NCBI RefSeq assembly: GCF_026250525.1
Contig: NZ_CP111058.1
Location: 62,001 to 126,000, forward strand
Direction: 5' to 3'
Source: Chondrinema litorale
GTDB lineage: Bacteria; Bacteroidota; Bacteroidia; Cytophagales; Flammeovirgaceae
DNA: 64,000 bases
The notes below the pieces were generated by a model. That model did no database searches. It had not been told where the DNA came from and saw only the letters and a list, made by a program, of their open reading frames with translations. The position numbers and the translations under genes are program-made. Below are positions 8,032-17,730 of the stretch, in pieces (the stretch's first letter is position 1; the number at the start of each line of letters is the position of its first letter).

Positions 8032-10440
8032 TTATTCAACTCTCCATTCCAGTATACCTGCCGAAACGCTGTCTTGCATTGTAGCATTTAGCCTGATGGC
8101 AGTAGTAGTTACTGGCTCGAACTCAACGGAGTTGAATTGGTTGAGTTCGGTATTGTAAGAAGTTTTATTTTTTACCGGAAGCCACTCTTCACCTTTTAAG
8201 TATTCTAGTTCCCAAGATTTAGGCGCTCTAGCTGTGTAATCGTAATGGTCGTAGTTTAACCAGTATACATCCGATTTAGATATTTTTACTGGTTTCTCGA
8301 ATTCGTATTTTACCCACTCTTCTGAGCCATTTTTTAACCACCAAAAAAAGAAGTTTTTATCTACATCACCTGAGTTTTTTGGGGTAAATCCATCTTTTAA
8401 TCCAAAGCCCTTGTCGTAACCTTCTACCGAAGGAGTCGCTTGAGCTGTTAAAGAATTCATGTCTCTTACTACAGCCGTTTCTGCATTATCTGGCATCCAA
8501 ATAAGCATTTCAGATTTGCCACGGTTATTCCAGCTATAGTATGGAATTGCTTGTAATGCGACATCCTCTTCTTTTATGGTTTCACCTTCTTTAAACAAAC
8601 CTTTTCCGGCAACATCTAAAGTAACTACACCACCTAAAAAGTCTTTTTTATACTCAGCTTTCACCTCCGCTCCTTCTGGAACATAAGTACTAAAAATGCT
8701 TCCTTTATCGTAGTCAACACCTTCGAAACAATATACAACCGGCCCTCTTTGGAAAGTAGTTTTACCTCTGTCGTACACTACATTTTCGTGTGCTTCTACT
8801 CTTTTTACTTCTAATGGAAGATTCACCAATACAACATCACCCGCTTCCCAATCTTTAGAAAGTGCCGCATAACCTTGTTCTGTTTTGTAGTCTACTTCTT
8901 CACCATTGATACTGATTTTTATATTCCCTTTTTGCCCTTCTATAAACTTGTATAAATCTGAAGGAATCGCTTCATTTTTAGCCCAACCCGGAATTCTAAT
9001 TTTTAAGTCAAGTTCGCTGCCAGTGGGTTTGGTTACCTCAATAGCTACTTGACCTTCCCAAGGATATTTGGTGGTTTGTTTTAAATGGAATTTCTTGCCT
9101 TCAACATCCAGTTCAGACTCGCCTGTTGCAAATAGATTTACATACACAGCATCATCTTTTACTGCATATTGATAACCCGGAACTGAAGCCATAAATCGGG
9201 TGATGTTGCCCGGACAACAAGCACAATCGAACCAAGGAGCACGATCGTGAGAACCGTCTGATTCTAATGGATTGTCGTAGAAAAACTTGTCTCCACTTAA
9301 AGAAATACCTGCGATAAGACCATTGTAAAGGGTTCTTTCTAAAACATCGTAGTATTTAGAATCACCAAATAATAAGAACATGCGGTGGTTCCAATAAACA
9401 TTTGAGATTGAAGCACAAGTTTCGCAATAAGCCGTCATGTTTGGTAGCTCGTAATTCTCACCGAATCCCTCACCCATCGATCTAGCACCTATACCACCTG
9501 TGATGTATAACTTTTTAGAAGCTACATTATCCCACAAGTTTAAAATTGCTTTTTTGTAAGCTTCGTCGCCTGTAAGTGCAGCCACATCTGTAACACCAGA
9601 ATACAAATAACCAAAGCGCACTGCATGTCCAACTGCTTCTTTTTGGTCTACCACTGGCATATGATCTTGGCTGTATTGGCTTAAATCATGACCATCTGTA
9701 GCAATACCAGTTTCGTCAATAAAATATTTGGCCAGTTTTAAATAGCGATCGTCACCAGTTTCACGATACAATTTCACAAGTGCCATTTCTACAATTGGGT
9801 GGCCAGAGGGGCAATGTTTCTGCTGCTCAGACGGACCAAAATCCTGATCAATTAAATTAGCATTTTTGATCGCAATCTTTAATAAATTGTCTTTACCTGT
9901 TGCCTCGTGGTGTGCTACGGCTGCTTCTAATAAGTGACCAGTATTGTAAAGTTCATGACTGTTTAATCTCTCCCAACGTTTAGAACCCATCCAACCTCTT
10001 AAGCGCTCACTCTCGTTGGTTCGAGCAGTAAACAAATAGCCATCTTCTTCTTGCGCTGCATCAATCAAATTGATTACACTATCTAGAAAAGCATCTAGTT
10101 TTTTGTCATCTTGCACTGCCAATGTGTAAGAAGCACCTTCCAATACTTTATAAACATCGGTATCATCAAAAGGGAAATTTCCAATGTGCTCTCCGTCTGA
10201 TAAGCCGCCAGCCAAAGCAAAGTTGTGGAACCTGCCTGTTTCTTCGCATTTGCCAAATGCACTTGGGATTGAGGTGCCTCTATTCGTCTCAATTTTAGGA
10301 GCCCAAAAGCTATCGTTAAATTGTACCGAAGTAAATGTAACTGGCTGTATTGGATAGTCTTGTTTTTTCTCCTTCTGCTCACACGCAAACGGAGTGGCTA
10401 TGATTAAAATAATTAGCGTTAATTCTAAAACCTTCTTCAT
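8032..10440 (-). CDS. GH127-type beta-L-arabinofuranosidase (DUF1680), lipoprotein
   Basis: An 802-aa glycoside hydrolase of the DUF1680/GH127 type, which releases beta-L-arabinofuranose from plant glycans. The lipobox (TPFAC, Cys20) marks a lipoprotein. The N-terminal (alpha/alpha)6 barrel starts with FNDSFWAPKIETNR. The catalytic and zinc-site residues known from the family are visible: E and C in CETC at about 338-341, and the paired cysteines in CACCPGN at about 406-412. The last 150 residues (KISKSDVYWLNYDHYDYTAR and following) look like a galactose-binding/F5-8-type beta-sandwich. It follows the GH51 gene after 41 bp on the same strand, so the pair probably form an operon that strips arabinofuranosyl side chains. 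Confidence 0.9.
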   Translation of the reverse strand: MKKVLELTLIILIIATPFACEQKEKKQDYPIQPVTFTSVQFNDSFWAPKIETNRGTSIPSAFGKCEETGRFHNFALAGGLSDGEHIGNFPFDDTDVYKVLEGASYTLAVQDDKKLDAFLDSVINLIDAAQEEDGYLFTARTNESERLRGWMGSKRWERLNSHELYNTGHLLEAAVAHHEATGKDNLLKIAIKNANLIDQDFGPSEQQKHCPSGHPIVEMALVKLYRETGDDRYLKLAKYFIDETGIATDGHDLSQYSQDHMPVVDQKEAVGHAVRFGYLYSGVTDVAALTGDEAYKKAILNLWDNVASKKLYITGGIGARSMGEGFGENYELPNMTAYCETCASISNVYWNHRMFLLFGDSKYYDVLERTLYNGLIAGISLSGDKFFYDNPLESDGSHDRAPWFDCACCPGNITRFMASVPGYQYAVKDDAVYVNLFATGESELDVEGKKFHLKQTTKYPWEGQVAIEVTKPTGSELDLKIRIPGWAKNEAIPSDLYKFIEGQKGNIKISINGEEVDYKTEQGYAALSKDWEAGDVVLVNLPLEVKRVEAHENVVYDRGKTTFQRGPVVYCFEGVDYDKGSIFSTYVPEGAEVKAEYKKDFLGGVVTLDVAGKGLFKEGETIKEEDVALQAIPYYSWNNRGKSEMLIWMPDNAETAVVRDMNSLTAQATPSVEGYDKGFGLKDGFTPKNSGDVDKNFFFWWLKNGSEEWVKYEFEKPVKISKSDVYWLNYDHYDYTARAPKSWELEYLKGEEWLPVKNKTSYNTELNQFNSVEFEPVTTTAIRLNATMQDSVSAGILEWRVE

Positions 10441-10481
10441 TCTGATTTTCTAATATTATTAATAATTCAATGATGTCTTAA

Positions 10482-13070
10482 TTATTTAGTACTAATTCTG
10501 AGAACAGTTACCGACCAAGGTTTAAATGCCATTTCAAACGTTGGTTTAAATTCTTTATAAACAGTTTCTACAGGCACATACTTTTCTGGTTCATCTAAAG
10601 AGTTTTCTGCATCGGCAGACTCTGCTGAAAGTGTAATTACTTTTCCAACTGGATTCACTTTTTCCACACCTTCCAAATTGATTGCAGTCTGGTAAGGGCT
10701 GTCACTAGCATTTACTACCTTCACTACAATTTCACCAGTTGCTTCATCTTTTCCAGCAATGCTAAAAAATCTTCTTGGGTCTTTGTAGGTCATCAGCAAC
10801 TCCCCATCTAAATAACAATCAATGGTTCCATTATTTACTTGTAGCTCCACATCGTACCATTTGTCTGTTTCAATAGGGTTTTCAAGTGTAACTGGTTGTG
10901 TTACCATCGCATCGGTACCATTCGTTACCAATTCAAAAGCAGCTACACGATTTAGCCAAGCACCAATATGCGCTCTCAGGTAATTATCATGATCTTTAAT
11001 GGCAATAGGAATCATAAAAGCATTGTAACCGCCAGTTCTTCTTGCTTTCAGTTTTAAGGTATAAGCACTGTAATCTTGATCTTTCAGAATTGCTAGAGGC
11101 CAAACTCCATAATCTGTTTGTGCCAAAGCGCCATCTTTTACTTCCCAATTGCCGCCAGTTGTTTCCCACTCGTCTGCACTTTTTGCAAAATCTGATTGAT
11201 ATATGGTTTTACCATCTTGAATGATTTCAATATCCTTAAATTCGGCATAAGTATCCCAAGTGCTTAAACCAATTTTACCTTCAAACTTAGATGCACTTAC
11301 TTCTTCATTGGCTTTAATATCAATCTTAGTATCTAGGTTTACAGTCGCCTTGTTCTCATTGAGCATCTGGATGGCATAGTAAGAAATTCTGGCAAAACTT
11401 CTTTCATTATCGAACCTAATGAGGTTAACTGGCCAATCGGTATCGTTCATATTCTCAAGTAATGGCGCATAACTAGTCATAGTGATCATGTCGGAGTTGC
11501 GCTCCATACCTAATATATAAGTAGCATCATTTAAAGCCGCCATCATATTTCCGCTACCTACGCCACTATTACAAGCATACTCACCTACATACAATTTCCA
11601 ATCACCTCTCTCATATTTATCGTACCAATCGTGATAGATCATTGGCCAATAAATACCTTTATATGCATGCTCATCAGCTATGTCCATTTTGTCAATCGAT
11701 TCAACTGTAGGCTTATCTACATGCGAAATTCCCATGCTAGCAATAATGGTTAATTGCGGATATTTATCTTTTATCGCTTTATAGAAAGTGTTAAACCTTG
11801 CTCCATATTCTGGACCTTTTTGCTCGTTTCCCACTTCTATATATTTAAGTGGAAATGGTTCTGGATGTCCATTAGCTGCTCTCACTTTGCCCCATTCAGA
11901 ATCAGCTGGACCAATGGCATATTCAATTCCATTCAACACATTTTCTATAATCGATGGAACATGATCTTCTGGCAAATAAGGCCCTGCACGCATTTCGCAG
12001 GCAATACCACAATTAAATACATACATGGCATCTGCATCAATGTCTTCGCAAAACTGCAAAAATTCGTGGTAGCCAATTCCATCACTAGACCAGTATCCCC
12101 AAGGACTGTAAGTACCCGGCCTATCGATTAATTTACCCAAACTTTTTTGCCAGTTCGGTGCACTTTCTACACTTATGCCTTCTACAAAACAACCACCCGG
12201 CCATCTTACAAATGCAGGTTTTAAATCAGCTAAGTACTGAGCCAAATCTGGGCGCATGCCATTGGGTCTGTTCTTAAAAGTTTTTTCAGGAAACAAAGAA
12301 ACAAAATCTAACCATGCTATTCCTTCTCCTTCAAAAGTGATATAGAATTTTGCTTTAGCTGCTGATGCAGTAGCCTTTAAAGCGCAAGTATGCTCTTGCC
12401 AACTTTTTGAGTTTACTTTATTAAAAGTATGTTTTGCCAATACTACTCCCTCTTCTGTTTCGAGCGAAACAGTTACCGGGCTTTTATATTTTTTATCAGT
12501 TCTGAGGTAAAATGATAAATTATAAGTGGCTCCATTTTCTACTTTAATTCCCCAAAATCCTTCGTTTGCAACTGCTACTCTTCCTTGGTTATCATAACTA
12601 GAAATATCTATCTGCAATGAATTTGGAGTCGCTTTGGTTAATGGCTGATCTTGAGTAAGAGATATTTCTGCTTCAGATTTACCAGAAGTAGCTAGAGACC
12701 AAGCAGGCCAATCGTTGGTAGGCTCAAATTTCATCTTCCAATCTACAACTTTACCTGTTCTAAAATGCGGGGTTCTCGGCGGGATAATCCAACCTGAATC
12801 CAGAGAACAACCTTCAGGCACGCGACTTTCTTCAAATCCCCTATTCTGTATTAACTCAGCATATAATCCACCTTCTCCTCCATGGCTAATTTCCTCGAAA
12901 AAAATACCATGCAAATCAGGTGAAACTTCTGCTCCCAACTCTTTTGCATTGATGGTGATGTTGGCTTGTTGAGAAAAGAGTTTAAATGATACTGCCAAAA
13001 AGAACAGCGTAAATAGAAAGAATTTGTTCGTCATAATAGAGTTGAATAAATCTAATTTTTTAAACATCAT
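10482..13070 (-). CDS. GH51-type alpha-L-arabinofuranosidase with inserted LamG-like domain
   Basis: An 862-aa secreted alpha-L-arabinofuranosidase. After a signal peptide comes a segment typical of family 51 (SPDLHGIFFEEISHGGEGGL), then a CBM-like beta-sandwich (about 130-265) and the (beta/alpha)8 domain. RWPGG is at about 288, the acid/base Glu is in EVGNEQ at about 413, and the nucleophile Glu is in VGEYAC at about 495. Residues about 597-765 are a concanavalin-like module (SADEWETTGGNWEVKDGALA, ending near YKDPRRFF) placed inside the C-terminal beta domain. A second ATG at 13034 starts a cleaner signal peptide (MTNKFFLFTLFFLAVSF) and is an alternative start. It is the first gene of the GH51-GH127 unit. 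Confidence 0.9.
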   Translation of the reverse strand: MMFKKLDLFNSIMTNKFFLFTLFFLAVSFKLFSQQANITINAKELGAEVSPDLHGIFFEEISHGGEGGLYAELIQNRGFEESRVPEGCSLDSGWIIPPRTPHFRTGKVVDWKMKFEPTNDWPAWSLATSGKSEAEISLTQDQPLTKATPNSLQIDISSYDNQGRVAVANEGFWGIKVENGATYNLSFYLRTDKKYKSPVTVSLETEEGVVLAKHTFNKVNSKSWQEHTCALKATASAAKAKFYITFEGEGIAWLDFVSLFPEKTFKNRPNGMRPDLAQYLADLKPAFVRWPGGCFVEGISVESAPNWQKSLGKLIDRPGTYSPWGYWSSDGIGYHEFLQFCEDIDADAMYVFNCGIACEMRAGPYLPEDHVPSIIENVLNGIEYAIGPADSEWGKVRAANGHPEPFPLKYIEVGNEQKGPEYGARFNTFYKAIKDKYPQLTIIASMGISHVDKPTVESIDKMDIADEHAYKGIYWPMIYHDWYDKYERGDWKLYVGEYACNSGVGSGNMMAALNDATYILGMERNSDMITMTSYAPLLENMNDTDWPVNLIRFDNERSFARISYYAIQMLNENKATVNLDTKIDIKANEEVSASKFEGKIGLSTWDTYAEFKDIEIIQDGKTIYQSDFAKSADEWETTGGNWEVKDGALAQTDYGVWPLAILKDQDYSAYTLKLKARRTGGYNAFMIPIAIKDHDNYLRAHIGAWLNRVAAFELVTNGTDAMVTQPVTLENPIETDKWYDVELQVNNGTIDCYLDGELLMTYKDPRRFFSIAGKDEATGEIVVKVVNASDSPYQTAINLEGVEKVNPVGKVITLSAESADAENSLDEPEKYVPVETVYKEFKPTFEMAFKPWSVTVLRISTK

Positions 13071-13529
13071 AATTTAACACTTCTCAAAAGCAGGCAGTCT
13101 TAATTAAAAGACTACCCACAATCCATATTTACATTTAAATGATTTCAATTTCTCTGTAAAAACACATTGTTATTTAATGCGAAATACAAAAAACCAACCT
13201 GTTAAAAAGCCCATCCATTTTACTCTGCAAAATCCCTATCTAACCATTTTTTAAAAGTAGCGATCATTCAAATTTCAGTTTTCTAAAATTTTACCCACTA
13301 CTAGTACGATTTTGATGACATATTCAAGTATTTAGGTTAAATTATGCAGTTTTTTACTTGAATATCTAATCTCACGGTTTACTCATGCAAAAATAGTATA
13401 AGTTATAGTCAATATCAGTCTTATATGTGTATTACTTACACTTTAAATTTGTAAAGCACATTAATTAATCCGCTCGGATTTATCTCATTTCTTATAAAAT
13501 CAATTATTTAAATTATTGGGAAGATAAAT
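13071..13529. other. 459-bp divergent intergenic region
   Basis: AT-rich DNA between the divergent GH51 and symporter genes; it must carry both promoters. TAAATTTG at 13444-13451 fits the Bacteroidota -7 element TANNTTTG for the symporter gene, but no good -33 TTTG is placed correctly. No convincing operator or small ORF was seen. Confidence 0.4.
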
Positions 13530-15047
13530 ATGGACAAAAGCATTCATCAAAGGTTCTCATCAAAAACAGCATTTTTACTTAGTGTTCTAGGTATAGCAAT
13601 CGGTACAGGAAACATCTGGCGGTTTCCAAGAATTGTTGCCCAAAATGGTTCTGAAAACGGAGCCGGAGCATTCATTTTTGCTTGGGTTATTTTTCTACTT
13701 ACTTGGAGTATACCTTTAATTATAAGTGAATATGCCATTGGCAGAAAGTTTAGAATGGGATTGATTGGTGCGATGAAGGGAGCTACAAATGGCAAACTCA
13801 CATGGATGGGTGCTTTTATGGCTTTTGTAGCTACAGCCATTACATTTTTCTATTCTGTAGTGGTGGGTTGGTGTATCTATTATTTCTTCTACATGATGAG
13901 CCACTCACTACCAGAAAATACAGAAACCGCCATGTTTATCTGGAATAGTTATCAAGACAGTTACTGGCCATTAGCCACACACACATTGGCTCTAGTTGTG
14001 GGTTGTTTGGCTATCTGGAAAGGCGTTTCTTCTATCGAAAAGGTAAATAAGGTTTTAATTCCCAGTTTGTTGGTGATATTGATATTATGCATCATAAGAG
14101 CACTTACGCTAGATGGTGCGCTAGAAGGAATCAATTACTTATTTACTCCAGATTGGGCTCAACTGAGCAACCCTAAAATATGGGTGGAAGCACTCACGCA
14201 AAATGCTTGGGATACAGGTGCTGGCTGGGGACTTTTTATTACCTATGCCGCTTACATGAAATCTGAGCAGGGAATTGTGAAAAATGCTTTCTTTACCGGA
14301 ATTGGTAATAACTGCATCTCTCTCATTTCTGCCATCGTAATTTTCGGGACAGTATTCGCTATCTTAAAAAATGATATGGGCATGTCTGAAACGCAGCTAC
14401 TCGAAGTTGTAAAAACCAGTGGGCCTGCCTCAACAGGTCTTACTTTTATATGGATGCCGCAATTGTTTGCCAAAATGTTTGGTGGAAATGTATTGGCTAT
14501 TTTATTCTTTATGGGTTTAACCTTTGCCGGTTTTTCTTCATTAATCGCACAGTTAGAATTACCTGCCAGGGTTTTTGTTGATTTTGGTTTTTCGAGAAGT
14601 AAAGCACTTTTAATTATAGGTATTGCCAGTTATGCATTTGGTATCCCTTCGGCAATTAGTCTAGATATATTAGGTAATCAGGATTTTGTTTGGGGTGTAG
14701 CACTTATTCTTTCGGGTGTATTCTTTTCTATTGTGCTTATTAAATATGGACTGGATAAGCTTAGAGAAGATGAAAACCAACAGCAAAACGATGACTGGAA
14801 GATTAAACCTGTCTGGAAAATTATTATGAACTATCTGGTTCCTCCTATCGGTACTGGCTTGGTTATTTGGTTTTTGATAGATGCTGCTAAAGTCGATAAA
14901 TGGTACGATCCATTTAAGTCTTACAGCCTAATGACATGCCTTTTTCAATTCGCTATAGCTATTAGCTTATTCATGCTATTAAATAAAAAGCTGAATAAGC
15001 ACGTAAAAGAAGATACTAAGAAGCAAGAAGCTGTGGAAAGTATTTGA
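13530..15047 (+). CDS. Neurotransmitter:sodium symporter (NSS/SNF) family transporter
   Basis: A 505-aa inner-membrane transporter with about 11-12 membrane helices. TM1 carries the family signature around the unwound substrate and sodium site (GIAIGTGNIWRFPRIVAQNG, residues 17-36), matching the LeuT GNxWRFP segment. QNAWDTGAGWGLFITYAAYM (about 222-241) matches the conserved TM6 region, and FAGFSSLIAQLE (about 334) matches TM8. Bacterial members cotransport amino acids or related amines with sodium. The substrate here is unknown. It stands alone and is divergent from the arabinosidase operon, with no sign of functional linkage. Confidence 0.92.
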   Translation: MDKSIHQRFSSKTAFLLSVLGIAIGTGNIWRFPRIVAQNGSENGAGAFIFAWVIFLLTWSIPLIISEYAIGRKFRMGLIGAMKGATNGKLTWMGAFMAFVATAITFFYSVVVGWCIYYFFYMMSHSLPENTETAMFIWNSYQDSYWPLATHTLALVVGCLAIWKGVSSIEKVNKVLIPSLLVILILCIIRALTLDGALEGINYLFTPDWAQLSNPKIWVEALTQNAWDTGAGWGLFITYAAYMKSEQGIVKNAFFTGIGNNCISLISAIVIFGTVFAILKNDMGMSETQLLEVVKTSGPASTGLTFIWMPQLFAKMFGGNVLAILFFMGLTFAGFSSLIAQLELPARVFVDFGFSRSKALLIIGIASYAFGIPSAISLDILGNQDFVWGVALILSGVFFSIVLIKYGLDKLREDENQQQNDDWKIKPVWKIIMNYLVPPIGTGLVIWFLIDAAKVDKWYDPFKSYSLMTCLFQFAIAISLFMLLNKKLNKHVKEDTKKQEAVESI

Positions 15048-15111
15048 TGATGCAGTTTTTTTTAGCAATTCATACAATCATTTAAATCCATATTAGATAG
15101 TTTAATTATTT

Positions 15112-15137
15112 GTACTTTTATCTTGATATAAAAGTAC
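15112..15137 (+). terminator. Stem-loop downstream of symporter gene
   Basis: A 10-bp perfect stem (GTACTTTTAT at 15112-15121 with 15128-15137) and a 6-nt loop, 65 bp after the symporter stop. It has no following T-run, so termination is uncertain. Confidence 0.35.
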
Positions 15138-15210
15138 GGCAGCGGCCAACCGTCAAAAGATCAAGACTGTAGCCAAAATTTTTATTAGAGAAATAAATAT
15201 CAATTAAACA

Positions 15211-15237
15211 TAAAAAAACCGGGCATTTCTGCCCGGT
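15211..15237 (-). terminator. Rho-independent terminator of the hsp20 genes
   Basis: ACCGGGCA at 15218-15225, a TTTC loop and TGCCCGGT at 15230-15237. On the minus strand the stem is followed by a seven-T run (15211-15217). It lies 50 bp beyond the stop of the second Hsp20 gene. Confidence 0.9.
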
Positions 15238-15286
15238 AAACTATTCACTCATTTTACGCTGTTCTAAACTTTATCTCCGACTACAC

Positions 15287-15736
15287 TTACGCAACTGGAA
15301 TCATCCTTTTGTTTTTCATACCAACTAATGTTTTCGATTTCATCTTAAGGGTAAGTATTCCATGCTTCATTCTAGCCTCTATTTTATCTTTATCAACTCC
15401 GTCTGGAATTTTAAAAGTTCTGGTATAGGATGAATAACTGTAAGATTCACTCATCCAGTTGTTCCCATTGTTTCTTTTTTCGGATTTCTTTTCAGCCGAA
15501 ATAATTAAATAATTATCCCTTATTTCAATCTGTATATCTTTTCTCTTAAGACCCGGCATCTGAATTTTCAGGTCGTAAGCATTATCATCATTAGTAAACG
15601 CTGTAGTTATATTTTGCAAACCATTACTTAACCTATCTGGCAGCAAATTCAATTTTCCTAAAACCTTATTAAACCATGTTGGAATATCTTTTTTTAGGTT
15701 GATTTCTTTATCTAAAAGTTTCATAGCTACCTCCAC
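15287..15736 (-). CDS. Hsp20/alpha-crystallin family small heat-shock protein
   Basis: A 149-aa small heat-shock chaperone that would hold unfolded proteins in oligomers. The alpha-crystallin domain spans about 45-135: YDLKIQMPGLKRKDIQIEIR, then a TFKIPDGVDKDKI segment and the signature ARMKHGILTLKMK near 125. The C-terminal tail lacks a clear IXI/V motif. The N-terminal arm differs strongly from that of its neighbour, so the two are not a recent duplication. It is 78 bp downstream of the other Hsp20 gene on the same strand and shares its terminator, suggesting a stress-induced operon. Confidence 0.93.
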   Translation of the reverse strand: MEVAMKLLDKEINLKKDIPTWFNKVLGKLNLLPDRLSNGLQNITTAFTNDDNAYDLKIQMPGLKRKDIQIEIRDNYLIISAEKKSEKRNNGNNWMSESYSYSSYTRTFKIPDGVDKDKIEARMKHGILTLKMKSKTLVGMKNKRMIPVA

Positions 15737-15814
15737 TATTTAAAACAACATAAAGAAATTATTTACTTATGTAAAGGGTGGATAAAACCACCCCCACCTT
15801 ATATCTTAATCGCT

Positions 15815-16273
15815 TTATTTCACATCAATCAACTTAACTGGTTTTGGCTTAGCTTCTTCCTTTTTAGGAATATCAAGCATTAAAACACCATTTTCGTAGC
15901 TAGCTTTAATTTGATCGCTATCTACAGTTTCTGGCAAATTGAATGATCTTACAAAGCTCTGATAGCTAAACTCTCTTCGAGTATAATTGTCTTTGCCAAC
16001 TTCCTCTTTTTCTGTTTTGTGCTCAGAAGAAATGGTTAATTTGTCGTTGTCTATTTCCAGTTTAAAGTCTTCTTTTTTCATTCCCGGAGCTGCCATTTCT
16101 ACTGTAAACTTTTCTTCTTCCTCTTTAATATTTACTGCAGGAAGCGTAGTATTGGTGCTAGAAAAATTACGTGTTGGCCAATCGAATAATTCTGTGTTAA
16201 AAAACTGATCTAATAATCCTCCAAATGATTGTGTTGGAAAATAATTGTCGTGATTTCTTCTTACAAGTGACAT
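15815..16273 (-). CDS. Hsp20/alpha-crystallin family small heat-shock protein
   Basis: A 152-aa small heat-shock protein. The alpha-crystallin domain runs from about 45 to 140 (FTVEMAAPGMKKEDFKLEID, later SFNLPETVDSDQIKASYENG) and ends with the conserved ENGVLMLDIPKKEE. The tail KPVKLIDVK contains the I/V-X-I/V-type anchor (KLIDV) that docks onto neighbouring subunits. It is the promoter-proximal gene of the pair. The upstream region holds TGACA/TGTCA dyads at 16397-16411 and 16430-16441 that may control it. An AGGAGGTTAAC sequence (minus strand, upstream of the ATG) is an unusually good Shine-Dalgarno for this window, suggesting strong expression. Confidence 0.93.
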   Translation of the reverse strand: MSLVRRNHDNYFPTQSFGGLLDQFFNTELFDWPTRNFSSTNTTLPAVNIKEEEEKFTVEMAAPGMKKEDFKLEIDNDKLTISSEHKTEKEEVGKDNYTRREFSYQSFVRSFNLPETVDSDQIKASYENGVLMLDIPKKEEAKPKPVKLIDVK

Positions 16274-16837
16274 GTTAACCTCCTGTTTTTAAGTTGAACA
16301 TAAATTTTGTAAATCTGATAAGCTATATTCAGAATTAATGCCAAGTGGTTTTTTGGTCAATTTTGCAGATTTCCAATGACAGAAATTATATTAAATATGA
16401 CATTTTGTCATCTAAAACCCTTTAGTACAGTCATTTTGTCACTACTCAACTAAATCTATTTTCTTATTCTTATTTTCTGCCGATTAATCAATTTGTATGT
16501 GGAAGTAGACAGTAGGTTGACAAAGGCAAATTGTCAAAAAAATGGTATTTCAATTTTCAGCAATTAATAGACTTTTTTAAACTAAATAACCGGTTTCTGT
16601 AAACTTTTATAAAAGAATAAAAACGGCATTCTGTGCAAATAGAAGCATTTTTTTACGAAAACTGTCTACATATTGTACACACTTAAAATCTCCTCGCTTA
16701 CCTTTTGTCTACCTCATTTTTTAGCCTTTCCGCAACCATCCCCGTTAACTTTGCTGCACAGTTACAGATTTAAATTCACATCACGAAATTTAATTCTTAG
16801 TGTCAAATTTTTTTTATAACTCAAACTATTATTTCAG
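16274..16837. other. 564-bp divergent intergenic region with TGACA/TGTCA dyads
   Basis: The region lies between hsp20 (minus) and a lipoprotein gene (plus). It contains ATGACATTTTGTCAT (16397-16411), GTCATTTTGTCA (16430-16441) and TTGACA-N9-TGTCAA (16517-16537). TAACTTTG at 16746-16753 fits the Bacteroidota -7 element for the lipoprotein gene. No ORF was seen. Confidence 0.45.
16397..16411. promoter_or_regulatory. TGACA-N3-TGTCA type palindrome, candidate hsp20 operator
   Basis: ATGACATTTTGTCAT is a 6-bp-arm dyad with a 3-nt centre. On the minus strand its core TGACAAAATG recurs in 16430-16441, so two similarly oriented elements sit about 125-170 bp upstream of the hsp20 start. The binding protein is unknown. 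Confidence 0.4.
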
Positions 16838-17623
16838 ATGAATTCCTTTAAAAGAAACTGGATTTTAATGCTTTTAATCGGCTTGACTTCTTTTGTAATC
16901 TCATGCGATGAAGATGACTATAATGACGACGATGATATATATCCAGAAGATTATACAGTACAGCTTGCTAGTACTTCTGAATTTGGTAATATTCTTACAG
17001 ACAAAGAAGGTAACTCTCTTTACTTTTTTGGTAGAGATGTAGAAGGTATCAGCAATTGCGCAGGTGGTTGTTTAGACAACTGGACAGTATTTTATGAGGC
17101 TGACATTAAAGTTAGTGAAGGCTTAAGTAAAAATGATTTTGGTACAATCACCAATACAGATGGTGGCAAACAAACCACTTACAAAGGATGGCCGCTTTAT
17201 TTCTTTAATAATGATAACACCCCAGGTGATATTAATGGCGACAAGGTACTAAACTTATTTTATGTAGCTAAGCCAGATTACACATTAATGATTGGTGGTA
17301 AAGATATCGCTGAAGACATAAACATCTACTTGGTAGACCAAACTGGAAATACACTTTACAACTCATCTAATGATGAAGAAGATATAAGCAATTGTTCTGG
17401 TGGTTGCCTTGATGTTTGGCCTCCATTTACTGAAGACATCAAATACTTACCGTCTATTCTTGTAGCATCTGACTTTGGTAAAGTGGATGGTTCTGATCAA
17501 AATACTTACAAAGGGAAACCAATGTATTTCTTTGCTAACGATGAGAACAGAGGTGATACTAACGGACATGATGTAAATGGTTTCTTAGTATTCGGTAACT
17601 CAGATATTTCTGAAGAGCTTTAA
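16838..17623 (+). CDS. Lipoprotein with two PF03640-type secreted repeats
   Basis: A 261-aa lipoprotein with lipobox VISC (Cys23) followed at once by an extremely acidic stretch (DEDDYNDDDD), which resembles the Bacteroidota signal for surface-exposed lipoproteins. Two copies of the PF03640-type repeat follow. The first is at about 48-84 (GNSLYFFGRDVEGISNCAGG, then CLDNWTVF) and the second at about 168-205 (GNTLYNSSNDEEDISNCSGG, then CLDVWPPF). Each has the conserved C-x-G-G-C-L-x-x-W core. The molecular role of the family is not established. The next gene, an OB-fold protein, may be functionally linked. Confidence 0.85.
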   Translation: MNSFKRNWILMLLIGLTSFVISCDEDDYNDDDDIYPEDYTVQLASTSEFGNILTDKEGNSLYFFGRDVEGISNCAGGCLDNWTVFYEADIKVSEGLSKNDFGTITNTDGGKQTTYKGWPLYFFNNDNTPGDINGDKVLNLFYVAKPDYTLMIGGKDIAEDINIYLVDQTGNTLYNSSNDEEDISNCSGGCLDVWPPFTEDIKYLPSILVASDFGKVDGSDQNTYKGKPMYFFANDENRGDTNGHDVNGFLVFGNSDISEEL

Positions 17624-17637
17624 TCAATTGATATATA

Positions 17638-17666
17638 GGCAGGTGTGTGATTATCGCACCCTTGCC
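17638..17666 (+). terminator. Imperfect terminator-like hairpin
   Basis: GGCAGGTGTG pairs imperfectly with CGCACCCTTGCC just after the lipoprotein stop, followed by a short TTCT. It is weak. Confidence 0.4.
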
Positions 17667-17730
17667 TTCTCAAAGAAACCAATATTCAACACCTCTTTGT
17701 AATTTCAACCAATAAATAAATAATTGACGA

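Noticed and set aside
7896..8084. 62-codon plus-strand frame
   Set aside because: It overlaps the terminator of the arabinosidase operon and the end of that gene in antisense; composition is not protein-like.
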